Shown here piece after piece: positions 20,697 through 32,378 of a stretch of 64,000 bases of DNA (positions within the stretch are counted from its first letter, which is position 1; the number at the start of each line of letters is the position of its first letter). The stretch is taken from contig NZ_BBNB01000016.1 of the NCBI RefSeq assembly GCF_000759835.1, positions 62,001 through 126,000 on the forward strand. The letters are read 5' to 3'. This DNA is from Citrobacter sedlakii NBRC 105722 (GTDB lineage: Bacteria > Pseudomonadota > Gammaproteobacteria > Enterobacterales > Enterobacteriaceae). A program made the translations under genes and the position numbers. The notes under the pieces were generated by a model that was not told the DNA's origin, did no database searches, and saw nothing but the letters and a program-made list of their open reading frames with translations.

Positions 20697-21329
20697 CTAC
20701 AGCAGAATATCCGCCGCGTTCAGCAAACCGGCGTCCGAACTGACGCCCAGTTTCGACATCACATTAAATTTATGCGCCCGAATAGTTTTAATATTTCGCT
20801 CAAGCTCAACGGCGATTTCAGGCATAGAGTAACCGTGGGACATAAAACGCAAAATTTCACGCTCAGTAGGGCTGAGCATCCGACTCTGTGTGAGATACCA
20901 GAGATTATGATTACTTTCATTAATTCGGCGGGTACCGCTAAGCGCCGTAAATAATGCTTCCTGTAATACCGGCAGCGACGCCTCTTTACTGAGAACGCCG
21001 TCCAGCGGCGACGGCGACAGCGCGCCGATTAATCGCGCTTCGACGTTATCATCGGCAATCACCAGACGTCGCATACGGGGAAAATTGGTGGCCAGTTCAG
21101 CCAGACACATTAACCCCATCCGGCGATCTTTTCTGATTGAAGAAAGCGAGAAAATAACGGCAGAAAATGTCGTTGTGTTCATCGCCTGTAGAAATTCATC
21201 TCGTGTCGAGTAAAGGTGCAGTTTATAGTGATATTCAGTATTTTTTTTAAATAAATCCTGAATACCAATACCACTCATAACACATTTTTCTATGAGTGCG
21301 ACATTTCCCGCATAGTTTCGGTTTTCCAT
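20697..21329 (-). CDS. bglJ: LuxR-type regulator BglJ
   Basis: DNA-binding protein that, as a heterodimer with RcsB, relieves H-NS silencing of bgl in E. coli. A C-terminal LuxR HTH is seen at about residues 150-205 ([20 protein letters not shown]). At 210 residues it is about 15 shorter than E. coli BglJ, ending at NAADILL. The start overlaps the yjjQ 3' end by 40 bp. The coding strand carries an A8 run near codons 27-30. Confidence 0.9.
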   Translation of the reverse strand: MENRNYAGNVALIEKCVMSGIGIQDLFKKNTEYHYKLHLYSTRDEFLQAMNTTTFSAVIFSLSSIRKDRRMGLMCLAELATNFPRMRRLVIADDNVEARLIGALSPSPLDGVLSKEASLPVLQEALFTALSGTRRINESNHNLWYLTQSRMLSPTEREILRFMSHGYSMPEIAVELERNIKTIRAHKFNVMSKLGVSSDAGLLNAADILL

Positions 21330-22012
21330 TCTGGCGTATCTCCATATACAGAAGGTAAATTCAGCTCTCTCGCTCCTTGAGAACTGTTAATCCAGGCGTA
21401 CATCTCAGCGTTGCTGTTGATTGATAAACGGCGCATCGCGCTATTTTTCTGGGCGCTGATGGTTTTATTACTTTTCTTTAGCAGCATCGCGATCTGATTG
21501 ATGCCCCATCCCTTGCCTAACAAGCGCAGCACTTTTCGCTCGGAGAGCGTTAAAATAATAGAACGCGAACCAAATTCCGCGTGATCGACGTGTTCTGGCG
21601 ACAGCAACGTTTTGCTCACGCTGTCAGGATGTTTGCTGCCTGCACGCAAGGTGTTGACCAGGTTTTCAATCGGTTCCACATCGGACAGCAGCGTACTGGA
21701 TGGGCACATTAGCAATTCCACCGCCTGCGGATACCAGGCGCGTGAGACGAGAAAAACCCAATGAATATCGCGATACTGAGAGATCAGGGTGGAGAACTGC
21801 TCACAGATAGTGCGCGGATGGCGGCACTCTCCGGTAAGATCGGCGATGACAACGTTAGAACGACGAAGTTGTAATAACGTAAGTTCGTCGACAGCGCGAC
21901 AGGTGGAGACGTCATATTCCGGGAAATGCCGATGCATCACCCCATTCAGTCCAGCCTGAATGACCGGTACTTTGCTGATAATAATTCCGTTTTTGCAGCA
22001 TCCTGGCAACAT
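21290..22012 (-). CDS. yjjQ: LuxR-type regulator YjjQ
   Basis: LuxR-family transcription factor, in E. coli a repressor of motility and capsule genes in the bglJ operon. The HTH is at about residues 155-215 ([20 protein letters not shown]). The start is the ATG at 22012 (MLPGCCKNG, 240 aa), matching E. coli; the ATG 18 bp earlier is not supported. The 250-bp upstream gap is very AT-rich, in line with H-NS silencing of this operon. Confidence 0.92.
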   Translation of the reverse strand: MLPGCCKNGIIISKVPVIQAGLNGVMHRHFPEYDVSTCRAVDELTLLQLRRSNVVIADLTGECRHPRTICEQFSTLISQYRDIHWVFLVSRAWYPQAVELLMCPSSTLLSDVEPIENLVNTLRAGSKHPDSVSKTLLSPEHVDHAEFGSRSIILTLSERKVLRLLGKGWGINQIAMLLKKSNKTISAQKNSAMRRLSINSNAEMYAWINSSQGARELNLPSVYGDTPEWKTETMREMSHS

Positions 22013-22262
22013 ATATCCTCCACATCCCATAGCCGTTATCGCCCTGTTATTTTTGCATTTTGCGCAGAAAAAGATTATTCAACGCAATACAAATAAACAT
22101 AACAATAATCAGTATGAATTGTTAATCCCTGGTTTTCTTTCAGAATTCATAGGGGCGATTATACAACTATCCACGTAGTATAATGCAATCCTGCCCCGTC
22201 AATATTTAACCATAAATCCAGAATGAGACATTAAAATATTCTTAAATTATAAATTAGCATTA

Positions 22263-23156
22263 CTAATCCTTTTTGAGATAACGGATTTGTTTCATTAATT
22301 CACGAAATGCTTTAGGCGACATATTTTCATTTTTTTTAAAGAAACGCGAAAAGTAAGTCACATCGCTAAACCCCAGGTAATCTGAGATCTGGTTGATGGT
22401 CATGCTGGTATATTGCAGACTGCGTTTGGCTTCCAGCATGATGCGCTGATGCACGACGATTAATGCACTGCAATTATGAAATTCACGGCATAACTGATTA
22501 AGGTAATTCGCGGAGAGTCCCACTCGACGCGCATATTCCCCCAGCGGCAGGTGCTCGCGATAATGACTTTCGATCTGGCGCGCAAAAAGACGCATTGCGC
22601 TACGTCTGCGCGCCAGTTTGTCGTCCTGTTGTATTGCTGGTCGATGTTGCCGACGCAGCCAGACCAGTAGCGCGCTCAGCAAGGCAAACAGCATCATTTC
22701 CCGCGCCTCATGATCCGTCTGGTATTCCTTACGTAACGCCGAAAACAGGCTGTGAATATGGCGACGGGAGTGTCCCACCGGCACGCACTGCGGGGCGCTG
22801 AGCAAAGAGAGCGGCTGTAGAAACTGCGCCTCCAGGCGGCTTATCAGCGGCAGGGCAAGCGAGAGCACATAGCCCTGGGTTCCCGGTGAGAAACGAAAGC
22901 CATGCACGCACAACGCAGGCACCACCTGCAGGCAGGGCTCCCGCATGACCGTCGAGAGTCCTTCAACCTCGATCGTCGCCTCCCCCCGGTGCAAATAGAG
23001 AAGCTGGACAATCTCGGCGTGCTGGTGCACCCGGATGTGCCATTCATGCAGGCTGCTGCGCTGATGGATCGACTCACAGTGCAGCAATTCCGGCGTCGGC
23101 CACCCCTGTTGTTCGCCATACAGTTTGAAAACGGGAACCCCATCAGTGAATGGCAT
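22263..23156 (-). CDS. AraC-family regulator of pobA (PobR-like)
   Basis: 297-residue AraC/XylS protein. The N-terminal half has a cupin-like effector domain (HEWHIRVHQHAEIVQLLYLHRG); the C-terminal ~100 residues carry two HTH motifs ending in GFSDVTYFSRFFKK. It starts 15 bp after the pobA stop in the same direction, so it appears to be transcribed with the gene it likely controls. In Pseudomonas and other bacteria PobR proteins activate pobA with 4-hydroxybenzoate as inducer; that role here is inference from neighbourhood. Confidence 0.8.
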   Translation of the reverse strand: MPFTDGVPVFKLYGEQQGWPTPELLHCESIHQRSSLHEWHIRVHQHAEIVQLLYLHRGEATIEVEGLSTVMREPCLQVVPALCVHGFRFSPGTQGYVLSLALPLISRLEAQFLQPLSLLSAPQCVPVGHSRRHIHSLFSALRKEYQTDHEAREMMLFALLSALLVWLRRQHRPAIQQDDKLARRRSAMRLFARQIESHYREHLPLGEYARRVGLSANYLNQLCREFHNCSALIVVHQRIMLEAKRSLQYTSMTINQISDYLGFSDVTYFSRFFKKNENMSPKAFRELMKQIRYLKKD

Positions 23157-23171
23157 CTTCTCTCCTTCTCG

Positions 23172-24406
<1,235 letters not shown>

Positions 24407-24650
24407 AGTTTCAAATTGCATTTTTGATAAGCACGCGACGAAAAAGAAGGTCAAAATGCGGACAGAAATTGCACTTTTCACCGATTTGATAAAAGTGTGG
24501 CGCAGTTCAAATTCTCATCTGCAGAGAACTGGTTCTTTTTTCAACATAAAGATTGATCTCAGCGGGAGCCAAAAAACGTCCGCTTCATGATACAAAGAAG
24601 TCTTTCGTCATCAGTCAGTACGCAACGCGTCTTTTCAGTCAGGGCGAGTC

Positions 24651-25427
24651 ATGCAAGAAGAGCAGTCATTTCAGCGAACGGTTACACGGTTGTGCATTCA
24701 GTGCGGGCTTTTTTTACTGCAACACGGTGCGGAAAGCGCGCTGGTTGATGAACTCTCCACCCGCCTCGGCCTGGCACTGGGCATGGACAGTGTGGAAAGC
24801 GCTATCTCCTCAAACGCCATCGTCCTGACCACCATCAAAGACGGGCAATGCCTGACCTCAACGCGTAAAAACCAGGACCGCGGGATCAACATGCATGTGG
24901 TCACAGAGGTTCAACATATTGTGATCCTCGCTGAACATAAGTTGCTGGATTACAAAGGCGTCGAGAAGCGCTTTAGCCAGCTCAGACCGTTACGTTACCC
25001 GCGATGGCTGGTCTCGTTGATGGTCGGCCTGTCCTGCGCCTGTTTCTGTAAGCTGAACAACGGCGGCTGGGACGGCGCGGCGATCACCTTCATCGCCAGC
25101 ATGGTCGCGATGTATATCCGACAGCTGCTGGCGCACCGCCATCTGCATCCGCAGATCAACTTTTGTATTACGGCATTTGTCGCCACCACAATTTCCGGTT
25201 TATTGCTGCACCTGCCGGCCTTCCGCCTGACGCCTACGGTGGCGATGGCCGCCAGCGTCCTGCTGCTGGTGCCTGGTTTTCCACTGATCAACGCCGTAGC
25301 GGATATGTTCAAGGGGCACATCAACACCGGACTGGCGCGCTGGGCTATCGCCAGCCTGCTGACGCTGGCGACCTGCGTGGGGGTGGTGATGGCATTAACA
25401 CTGTGGGGGCTTCGCGGATGGGTATAA
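24651..25427 (+). CDS. yjjP: Succinate exporter subunit YjjP
   Basis: Larger subunit of the split ThrE-type exporter YjjPB, implicated in succinate export in E. coli. A soluble N-terminal domain (about 1-115) is followed by about five membrane helices. 258 residues against 256 in E. coli, with near identity. The yjjB gene overlaps its end by 10 bp, as expected for subunits made together. Confidence 0.93.
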   Translation: MQEEQSFQRTVTRLCIQCGLFLLQHGAESALVDELSTRLGLALGMDSVESAISSNAIVLTTIKDGQCLTSTRKNQDRGINMHVVTEVQHIVILAEHKLLDYKGVEKRFSQLRPLRYPRWLVSLMVGLSCACFCKLNNGGWDGAAITFIASMVAMYIRQLLAHRHLHPQINFCITAFVATTISGLLLHLPAFRLTPTVAMAASVLLLVPGFPLINAVADMFKGHINTGLARWAIASLLTLATCVGVVMALTLWGLRGWV

Positions 25428-25891
25428 TCGATTTTATTCTTGCGCTGATGCAGGACATGGCGCTTTCCGCCATACCGGCGATGGGTTTCGCGATGGTGTT
25501 TAACGTGCCGCACCGCGCGCTGCCCTGGTGTGCGTTGCTTGGCGCACTCGGACACGGCTCGCGCATGGTGATGATGAGCGCGGGTTTCAATATTGAGTGG
25601 TCGACTTTTGTCGCCTCACTGCTGATCGGCAGCATCGGCATTCAATGGTCGCGCTGGTATCTGGCGCATCCAAAAGTGTTTACCGTTGCGGCGGTGATCC
25701 CGATGTTCCCCGGCATTTCCGCCTACACGGCGATGATCTCCGCGGTAAAAATCAGCCACTTTGGTTACAGCGAGGCGCTGATGATCACGTTGCTGACCAA
25801 TTTCCTCAAGGCGTCGTCGATTGTCGGCGCGCTGTCGATCGGCCTGTCGGTACCCGGCCTGTGGCTTTACCGCAAGCGTCCACGCGTATAA
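25418..25891 (+). CDS. yjjB: Succinate exporter subunit YjjB
   Basis: 157-residue membrane protein, the DUF3815-type second half of the ThrE-family exporter. The start is the ATG at 25418 ([12 protein letters not shown]), matching E. coli; the frame open from 25163 is only read-through inside yjjP. Four to five hydrophobic helices and a basic end RKRPRV. Confidence 0.93.
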   Translation: MGIIDFILALMQDMALSAIPAMGFAMVFNVPHRALPWCALLGALGHGSRMVMMSAGFNIEWSTFVASLLIGSIGIQWSRWYLAHPKVFTVAAVIPMFPGISAYTAMISAVKISHFGYSEALMITLLTNFLKASSIVGALSIGLSVPGLWLYRKRPRV

Positions 25892-25987
25892 TCCTGGCGG
25901 CAGGTTCCTCCCTGCCGCTCGCCCGCCCCGGTGTGTTACTATAGAAGCAGAGTCCCTTCTCGGTTGCAGTCCGTATTGAGAAACGTT

Positions 25988-26527
25988 ATGTCATCCAGAA
26001 TTTTAACCCCGGACGTCATTGGTATTGACGCCCTATTACATGACCACCAGACGGTGCTGGCAAAATCCGAAGGCGGCGCGGTAGCGGTGTTCGCCAATAA
26101 CGCCCCGGCCTTTTACGCGGTCACCCCGGCGCGTCTGGCGCAACTGCTGGCGCTTGAAGACAAACTAGCCCGTCCGGGTTGCGACGTGACGCTGGACGCT
26201 CAGCTGTATGAAGAGCCGCAGCCGGTGCCGGTTAGCGTGCCGCTGGGGAAATTTGCGATGTATCCCGACTGGCGCCCGGACGACGACTTTCAGCGTCAGG
26301 CCGCGCTTTGGGGCGTGGCGCTACGCGAGCCGGTCACCGCCGAAGAGCTGGCCGCGTTCGTGGCTTACTGGCAGGCGGAAGGGAAAGTCTTTCATCATGT
26401 CCAGTGGCAGCAAAAACTGGCGCGCAGCGTACAGATTGGCCGCGCCAGCAACGGCGGGTTACCGAAGCGCGACGTCAACACGGTCAGCGAACCTGACAAT
26501 CAAATTCCACCGGGTTTTAGAGGGTAA
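25988..26527 (+). CDS. dnaT: Primosomal protein DnaT
   Basis: Component of the PriA-dependent replication restart primosome. 179 residues from the ATG at 25988 ([10 protein letters not shown]), matching E. coli. The C-terminal ssDNA/PriB-interacting region [16 protein letters not shown] is conserved. It lies 2 bp before dnaC; the two are always paired in enterics. Confidence 0.95.
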   Translation: MSSRILTPDVIGIDALLHDHQTVLAKSEGGAVAVFANNAPAFYAVTPARLAQLLALEDKLARPGCDVTLDAQLYEEPQPVPVSVPLGKFAMYPDWRPDDDFQRQAALWGVALREPVTAEELAAFVAYWQAEGKVFHHVQWQQKLARSVQIGRASNGGLPKRDVNTVSEPDNQIPPGFRG

Positions 26528-26529
26528 CA

Positions 26530-27267
26530 ATGAAAAACGTTGGCGATCTGATGAAACGTCTGCAAAAAATGATGCCAGCACACATCGAACCCGCATTCAA
26601 AACGGGTGAAGAGCTGCTGGCATGGCAGAAACAGCAAGGTGAAATCCGCGCAGCGGCGCTGGCCCGCGAAAACCGGGCGATGAAAATGCAGCGTACCTTT
26701 AACCGTTCCGGCATTCGTCCATTGCATCAAAACTGCTCCTTCGATAACTATCATGTTGAATGTGAAGGACAGATGAACGCGCTCAGCAAAGCGCGCCAGT
26801 ACGTTGAAGAATTTGACGGCAACATCGCCAGCTTTATCTTTTCGGGCAAGCCGGGAACCGGAAAGAATCATCTGGCGGCAGCCATTTGCAATGAACTGTT
26901 GCTGCGCGGCAAATCGGTGCTGATCATTACCGTCGCGGATATTATGTCCGCGATGAAAGAGACCTTCAGCAACCGGGAAACCAGTGAAGAACAGTTGCTA
27001 AACGATCTCAGTAACGTCGATCTGCTGGTGATCGACGAGATCGGCGTACAGACAGAGTCACGCTACGAAAAAGTGATCATTAATCAGATCGTCGATCGGC
27101 GCTCTTCCTCCAAGCGTCCGACCGGCATGCTCACTAACAGCAACATGGAGGAAATGACCAAATTGCTGGGCGAGCGGGTGATGGATCGTATGCGGCTCGG
27201 CAACAGCCTGTGGGTGATCTTCAACTGGGACAGCTTTCGCAGCCGGGTCACCGGTAAAGAGTATTAA
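26530..27267 (+). CDS. dnaC: Helicase loader DnaC
   Basis: AAA+ ATPase that opens the DnaB ring and loads it on DNA. Walker A is SGKPGTGKNHLAA at about residues 103-115; Walker B is LLVIDEIG near 165-172. The N-terminal DnaB-binding helix region is intact. 245 residues, as in E. coli. Confidence 0.97.
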   Translation: MKNVGDLMKRLQKMMPAHIEPAFKTGEELLAWQKQQGEIRAAALARENRAMKMQRTFNRSGIRPLHQNCSFDNYHVECEGQMNALSKARQYVEEFDGNIASFIFSGKPGTGKNHLAAAICNELLLRGKSVLIITVADIMSAMKETFSNRETSEEQLLNDLSNVDLLVIDEIGVQTESRYEKVIINQIVDRRSSSKRPTGMLTNSNMEEMTKLLGERVMDRMRLGNSLWVIFNWDSFRSRVTGKEY

Positions 27268-27330
27268 TAGCCTGATGGGCGGGTTCTAAGACCATTCTTA
27301 CCTTTCACAGCGCTATACTGCGCTAAACGT

Positions 27331-27390
27331 GCCTGATGGCGCTACGCTTATCCGGTCTGCGATTCATGTCATCAGGCCGGGTAATCCGCC
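27331..27390. repeat. REP-type repeat after dnaC
   Basis: GCCTGATGGCGCTACGCTTA followed by an inverted partner CAGGCCGGGTAA: a two-unit REP element between dnaC and yjjA. Confidence 0.7.
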
Positions 27391-27419
27391 ATACCGATAA
27401 CTTCCTTACATGAGTCAGT

Positions 27420-27914
27420 ATGATGAAAACAGCTAAATACCTTCTGGGCTGCGCGGTAACCGCCAGCGTGTTTATCGCCACCAGCACCTTTGCCGCCTCC
27501 TGGCAGGAGTCGCTTTCCAGCGCCGCCAATGAACTGAGCAAGCAAAGCGCCTCTTCTTCCCAGAGCGGAACGTCGCTTTCTTCCCTGACCAGCCTGCTTA
27601 ACGGCGGCAATCAGGCGCTGAGCGCGAACAATATGAACAACGCCGCAGGTATTTTACAGTACTGCGCGAAGCAGAAACTGGCCTCGGTAACCGACGCGGA
27701 AAACGTGAAAAATCAGGTACTGGATAAACTCGGGCTGGGTGCGACAGAGCAGAAGCAGGACACTCACTATCTGGACGGCATTCAGGGTCTGCTGAATACC
27801 AAAGACGGCCAACAGCTTAACCTCAACACTATCGGCAGCACGCCGCTGGCGGAAAAAGTGAAAACGAAAGCCTGTGACCTGGTGCTAAAGCAGGGAATGA
27901 ACTTCATTTCCTGA
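27420..27914 (+). CDS. yjjA: DUF2501 family protein YjjA
   Basis: 164 residues with an N-terminal signal peptide (hydrophobic core CAVTASVFIATS, cleavage around TFAA-SW), so probably periplasmic. The C-terminal half (MNNAAGILQYCAKQKLASVT onward) is strongly conserved in E. coli YjjA. Function unknown. A terminator-like hairpin follows. Confidence 0.88.
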   Translation: MMKTAKYLLGCAVTASVFIATSTFAASWQESLSSAANELSKQSASSSQSGTSLSSLTSLLNGGNQALSANNMNNAAGILQYCAKQKLASVTDAENVKNQVLDKLGLGATEQKQDTHYLDGIQGLLNTKDGQQLNLNTIGSTPLAEKVKTKACDLVLKQGMNFIS

Positions 27915-27919
27915 CGCCA

Positions 27920-27972
27920 GAAGCCGCGTTTCAGCTGTCTCCCGGCTGGCGCGGCGTTTGCCGCTTCTTTTT
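27920..27972 (+). terminator. Terminator after yjjA
   Basis: AGAAGC and GCTTCT enclose nested CGCG/CGCG and AGC/GCT pairs, and the outer stem is followed directly by TTTTAT. This separates yjjA from the opgB promoter. Confidence 0.6.
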
Positions 27973-28190
27973 ATCCTTCTCCCCCCTCTCGTCCCCCGTA
28001 TAGCGGGAAGTGACGGCGATCAAAAAAGTCTATTTCTAAACCAATTCTGAATAACATCGCATTAATATGTCACTAGAATTGCAGCTAAGTGACAACCCCA
28101 TTACATTGTACTTCCTGAAAAAAGATTCACTGCCAGCCAACGCCTGGTTAAGCGCCTTTCTGCAAGAAGGCTATTCGTGAGGATCGTCTG

Positions 28191-30482
28191 TTGTCTGAGT
28201 TACTTTCCATCGTTCTGTTTCTCGCTTCCGTATTCATTTATGCGTGGAAAGCGGGTCGCAACACCTGGTGGTTTGCCGCAACATTAACCGTGCTGGGGCT
28301 GTTTGTGATTTTAAATATCACGCTCTACGCCAGCGACTATTTTACCGGTGACGGCATTAACGACGCAGTGCTCTACACGTTGACCAACAGTCTGACGGGC
28401 GCAGGCGTGGGCAAGTACATCCTGCCAGGCGTCGGCATTGCGCTGGCGTTAGTGGCGGTCTTTGGCGCGCTGGGCTGGGTGCTGCGCCGTCGTCGCCACC
28501 ACCCGCACCATTTTGGCTACAGCCTGCTGGCATTGCTGCTGGCCCTCGGTTCAGTGGATGCCAGCCCGGCCTTTCGCCAGATCACCGAACTGGTAAAATC
28601 CCAGACCCGCGATGGCGATCCTGATTTCGCGACATACTATAAAGAGCCTGCGAAGCGTATTCCTGACCCGAAGCTGAATCTGGTTTACATCTATGGTGAA
28701 AGCCTCGAACGTACGTATTTCAATAACGACGTTTTTCCGGATCTGACCCCGGAACTGGGGGCGCTGAAAAATGAAGGGCTGGACTTTAGCCACACTCAAC
28801 AACTGCCGGGCACCGACTACACCATCGCCGGAATGGTCGCTTCGCAGTGCGGCATTCCGCTGTTCGCCCCGTTTGAAGGTAACGCCTCGGCGTCCGTTTC
28901 CAGTTTCTTCCCGCAGAATATTTGTCTGGGGGATATCCTTAAAAACTCCGGCTACCAGAACTATTTTGTCCAGGGCGCTAACCTGCGTTTTGCCGGAAAA
29001 GACGTATTTCTGAAATCCCACGGCTTTGACCATCTGTATGGCGCGGAGGAGTTAAAAAACGTGGTGGCAGATCCGGCCTACCGTAACGACTGGGGCTTTT
29101 ACGACGATACGGTGCTGGACGAAGCGTGGAAGAAGTTTGAAGAACTGTCCCGTTCCGGCCAGCGTTTCTCACTGTTTACCCTAACGGTCGATACCCATCA
29201 CCCGGATGGCTTTATTTCGCGCACCTGTAATCGTAAGCGCTACGATTTTGACGGTAAGCCGAACCAGTCATTCAGCGCGGTAAGCTGCAGCCAGGAAAAC
29301 ATTGCCGCCTTTATCCAGAAAATCAAAGCGTCACCATGGTTTAAAGACACCGTTATCGTGGTCTCTTCTGACCATCTGGCTATGAACAACACCGCATGGA
29401 AATACCTGAACAAGCAGGATCGTAATAATCTGTTCTTTGTGCTGCGTGGCGACAAGCCGCAGCAGGAGACGCTGGCGGTCAAGCGTAACACCATGGATAA
29501 CGGCGCAACGGTGCTGGATATTCTCGGCGGCGATAACTTTATCGGTCTTGGCCGCAGCAGCTTATCCGGTCGGTCCTTGTCCGAAATCTTCCTTAACAGC
29601 AAAGAAAAAATCCTGTCGATGAAGCCGGACGTTATCCGTTTGTGGAACTTCCCGAAAGAGATGAAAACGTTCACCGTCGATCGGGATAAAAACATGATCG
29701 CTTTTTCCGGCAGTCATTTCCGTCTGCCGCTGCTGCTGCGGGTCTCCGACAAGCGCGTCGAGCCGCTGCCGGAAAGTGAATACTCCGCACCGCTGCGCTT
29801 CCAGCTTGCCGATTTCGCCCCGCGAGATAACTTCGTCTGGGTCGATCGCTGCTACAAGATGGGCCAGCTGTGGGCGCCGGAACTGGCGCTTTCGACTGAC
29901 TGGTGCGTGTCGCAAGGACAGCTTGGCGGTCAGCAAATCGTACAACATGTCGACAAAGCGCAGTGGAAAGGCAAAACGGCATTCAACGAGACGCTCATCG
30001 ACATGGAACGTTATAAAGGCAACGTCGACACGCTGAAGATCGTTGATAACGACATCCGCTACAAAGCCGACAGTTTTGTCTTCAACGTGGCTGGCGCGCC
30101 GGAAGAAGTGAAGCAGTTCAGCGGGATTTCCCGCCCGGAATCGTGGGGACGCTGGTCGAACGCCCAGCTCGGCGATGAGGTGAAAATTGAATACAAGCAG
30201 CCGCTGCCGAAAAAATTTGACCTGGTGATCACCGCGAAGGCATTCGGCGACAACGCCAACCGCCCAATTCCGGTGCGGGTTGGCAAGCAAGAGCAGACGC
30301 TGGTGTTAGGTCACGACGTCACCACCACCACGCTTCATTTTGAAAACCCCTCCGAGGCGGATACGCTGGTGATTGTTCCGCCTGAACCGGTTTCCACAAA
30401 CGAAGGCAATATCCTCGGCCACTCACCGCGTAAGCTCGGTATTGGGATGGTGGAAATCAAAGTGGTTAACGGCCAAAGCTAA
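28191..30482 (+). CDS. opgB: Phosphoglycerol transferase I OpgB
   Basis: Transfers phosphoglycerol from phosphatidylglycerol to periplasmic glucans. Four membrane helices in the first ~150 residues anchor a large periplasmic sulfatase/alkaline-phosphatase-like domain ([35 protein letters not shown]). 763 residues, identical in length to E. coli. The start is TTG at 28191 with GAGGA eight bases upstream, the start I recall for E. coli. Confidence 0.96.
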   Translation: MSELLSIVLFLASVFIYAWKAGRNTWWFAATLTVLGLFVILNITLYASDYFTGDGINDAVLYTLTNSLTGAGVGKYILPGVGIALALVAVFGALGWVLRRRRHHPHHFGYSLLALLLALGSVDASPAFRQITELVKSQTRDGDPDFATYYKEPAKRIPDPKLNLVYIYGESLERTYFNNDVFPDLTPELGALKNEGLDFSHTQQLPGTDYTIAGMVASQCGIPLFAPFEGNASASVSSFFPQNICLGDILKNSGYQNYFVQGANLRFAGKDVFLKSHGFDHLYGAEELKNVVADPAYRNDWGFYDDTVLDEAWKKFEELSRSGQRFSLFTLTVDTHHPDGFISRTCNRKRYDFDGKPNQSFSAVSCSQENIAAFIQKIKASPWFKDTVIVVSSDHLAMNNTAWKYLNKQDRNNLFFVLRGDKPQQETLAVKRNTMDNGATVLDILGGDNFIGLGRSSLSGRSLSEIFLNSKEKILSMKPDVIRLWNFPKEMKTFTVDRDKNMIAFSGSHFRLPLLLRVSDKRVEPLPESEYSAPLRFQLADFAPRDNFVWVDRCYKMGQLWAPELALSTDWCVSQGQLGGQQIVQHVDKAQWKGKTAFNETLIDMERYKGNVDTLKIVDNDIRYKADSFVFNVAGAPEEVKQFSGISRPESWGRWSNAQLGDEVKIEYKQPLPKKFDLVITAKAFGDNANRPIPVRVGKQEQTLVLGHDVTTTTLHFENPSEADTLVIVPPEPVSTNEGNILGHSPRKLGIGMVEIKVVNGQS

Positions 30483-30489
30483 CATTATC

Positions 30490-30510
30490 AGGCGGGATAA
30501 TATTCCGCCT
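30490..30510 (+). terminator. Terminator after opgB
   Basis: AGGCGG-GATAATATT-CCGCCT followed by TTAA. Short stem, weak T run; it marks the boundary to the AT-rich accessory cluster that follows. Confidence 0.5.
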
Positions 30511-30667
30511 TTAACCCTTAAACACAAAATATAAACCTATAAAAAAATAAAAAACCAGTCATAATAACCTTATAAATAGAAATTATATTTATAAATATCC
30601 TGCAGAAAGATAATCCCTTACGCTTTCCCGACATTCATTTTCAGGGCAAGCGAACGCGCCGGTTATC

Positions 30668-31312
30668 ATGCTTACAGGTTATAAATTCGAATCTATCCGC
30701 GTTTTACAAAGTGAAAACGTTATCGCCTGGGAGGTGTTGTCCACCGCCCCTGATGAGGTAGACCTGGAGCATTTTTTCAGTCACTTATCGTTGCAGGACA
30801 GGTTCAGCCTCTTTTTTGCTCAGCTCACTCACGTCCTGCAAACAACGCAGACGGGTAAATATTATCTCAACGCCAGTGAGGATGTGCTGCTGAGCGAGGG
30901 GTTCATTGAACGCCTGGCAGCGGAAGTACGTCAGCCGGAAAAGATTGCCGTTGAGCTCACAGACCTTGAGCGTCTCCGCGCGCTCAGTCCTGACGAAAGC
31001 CGCAGGCTACGTGAGCGCATCGCCACCCTTCGTCAAATGGGCATTGCCGTCTGGGCCGACGATGTCCATGACGACATTCTCACCTGCCTGCTCGAACAGG
31101 CCTACGCCTTTTCCGGTGCGAAAATCGACAAACATGCCTTCTGGGCCGGTCGCGAACAGCAAACTCCGCTGTTGAAGCTGGCTCAGCGTTGCCGACAGAT
31201 TGCGCAAGAAGTGCTGATAGAAGGCATTGAGACCGTCAACGATTACGAATTAGCCTGCCGCTCTACGGCGCATTACGGCCAGGGTTATCTGTGGAATAAA
31301 CCAGCACTATGA
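30668..31312 (+). CDS. EAL-domain protein, divergent
   Basis: 214 residues making a single, slightly short EAL domain with no sensor part. The name motif is EVL (AWEVLS) instead of EAL. Other catalytic-site equivalents remain: YLNAS, VELTD, ADDVHD, KIDK, EGIET, and the end motif GQGYLWNKP. It may be a weak cyclic-di-GMP phosphodiesterase or a c-di-GMP/protein-binding regulator, as with YcgF-like or YdiV-like proteins. It overlaps the following LuxR gene by four bases (ATGA), and both precede the fimbrial genes. Confidence 0.75.
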   Translation: MLTGYKFESIRVLQSENVIAWEVLSTAPDEVDLEHFFSHLSLQDRFSLFFAQLTHVLQTTQTGKYYLNASEDVLLSEGFIERLAAEVRQPEKIAVELTDLERLRALSPDESRRLRERIATLRQMGIAVWADDVHDDILTCLLEQAYAFSGAKIDKHAFWAGREQQTPLLKLAQRCRQIAQEVLIEGIETVNDYELACRSTAHYGQGYLWNKPAL

Positions 31313-31860
31313 TTCCCTCATTTGCAGAGCGTTATCAGCTCATTGTATACAGCGACAACTACTATCTCTGGTCAGGATTACGCCACTTAATCCGCGAGAT
31401 GGGCGAACCACAACTGTCGATTGCCTGGCACAACGATCTCTCCAGTAAGAGTCTGTTTCAGCTACGCGAAACGATGCTTAACGATGCCAGCAGCAGAAGA
31501 TGGTTGGTCGTCACCCCTGACAACCGTCTGCGCGAAGTGCAGCAAATCCTGCCGCCTGAAAACGTCTGCGTAATCCATGACACTCTGACGCTAAAGCAGT
31601 TTGCCAATCATCTCCGTCACCCTGATTTTCGCCGCACGATCCAGAAAGATGCGCCACTGACCCGAACAGAAGTGAGCGTTTGTTTATTGATCATTAAGGG
31701 ATTTTCCACCGTGAAAATTGCCGAAATGATGAACAAATCGCCGAAAACCATTTACACCCATAGACGCAACGCGATGGTCAAGTTTCATTGCCATACGCTG
31801 GCGGAACTGCATCGAAAAATGCATCTGATGGAAAGCCGTTCGCTTTACCTGTCATCGTAA
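31309..31860 (+). CDS. LuxR-family regulator of the fimbrial cluster
   Basis: 183 residues with a receiver-like N-terminal region lacking clear phospho-acceptor motifs and a C-terminal LuxR HTH (LTRTEVSVCLLIIKGFSTVK to RNAMVKFHC, about residues 120-175). Translationally coupled to the EAL gene and ending 10 bp before the first fimbrial gene, so it is most likely the local regulator. It is similar in layout to YjjQ/BglJ-type RcsB partners. Confidence 0.75.
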   Translation: MIPSFAERYQLIVYSDNYYLWSGLRHLIREMGEPQLSIAWHNDLSSKSLFQLRETMLNDASSRRWLVVTPDNRLREVQQILPPENVCVIHDTLTLKQFANHLRHPDFRRTIQKDAPLTRTEVSVCLLIIKGFSTVKIAEMMNKSPKTIYTHRRNAMVKFHCHTLAELHRKMHLMESRSLYLSS

Positions 31861-31870
31861 GGACGAAAAC

Positions 31871-32377
31871 ATGAAAATTTCTTCCCGCGCGCTTCCGGCG
31901 CTTTGTCTCAGTTTATCCGCACTTGTCGCGCCGCTGGCGTGGGCTGACAGCACGGCCAGCGCCACGCTGCACGTCTCGCTGGAGGTGCTGAAGTCCTGCA
32001 CGCTGCAGGCTAACGATCTGAATTTTTCTCGCCACGGTTCCGACGAAACCAACGAGATTCAGGCCAGTACGCAGCTCAGCGTGCTGTGCACTAACGGTAC
32101 GCCGTTTTCGCTTTCTGCCGCCAGCGCCGACAGCGAAAACGATGGAACATTCTGGCTGAAAGCAGAAGACAGTAGCCTCGGCGCGAAAAATATCGCCTAT
32201 AAGCTGTATGCCGACGAAAGTAAGAAAACGCCGGTAAACGCCAGCGGCGGCATCGAAGGCACGGGTAACGGTCAAACGCAGTCAGAAACCCTCTACGGCG
32301 TCATTGAGGCTGGCGCGCTGGCCGAGGCCAGGGCCGGTTTATACAGCGATGATGTGACGCTGAATCTGGTGTACTAA
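31871..32377 (+). CDS. Csu-type fimbrial major subunit (spore coat U domain)
   Basis: 168 residues: signal peptide ending at APLAWA, then a single SCPU (spore coat protein U) domain of the archaic chaperone-usher family. The paired cysteines (KSCTLQANDLNF and SVLCTNGT) and the C-terminal strand DVTLNLVY needed for donor-strand exchange are present. Similar in plan to Acinetobacter CsuA/B. The start follows AAGGA seven bases downstream of the LuxR stop. Confidence 0.82.
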   Translation: MKISSRALPALCLSLSALVAPLAWADSTASATLHVSLEVLKSCTLQANDLNFSRHGSDETNEIQASTQLSVLCTNGTPFSLSAASADSENDGTFWLKAEDSSLGAKNIAYKLYADESKKTPVNASGGIEGTGNGQTQSETLYGVIEAGALAEARAGLYSDDVTLNLVY

Positions 32378-32378
32378 T

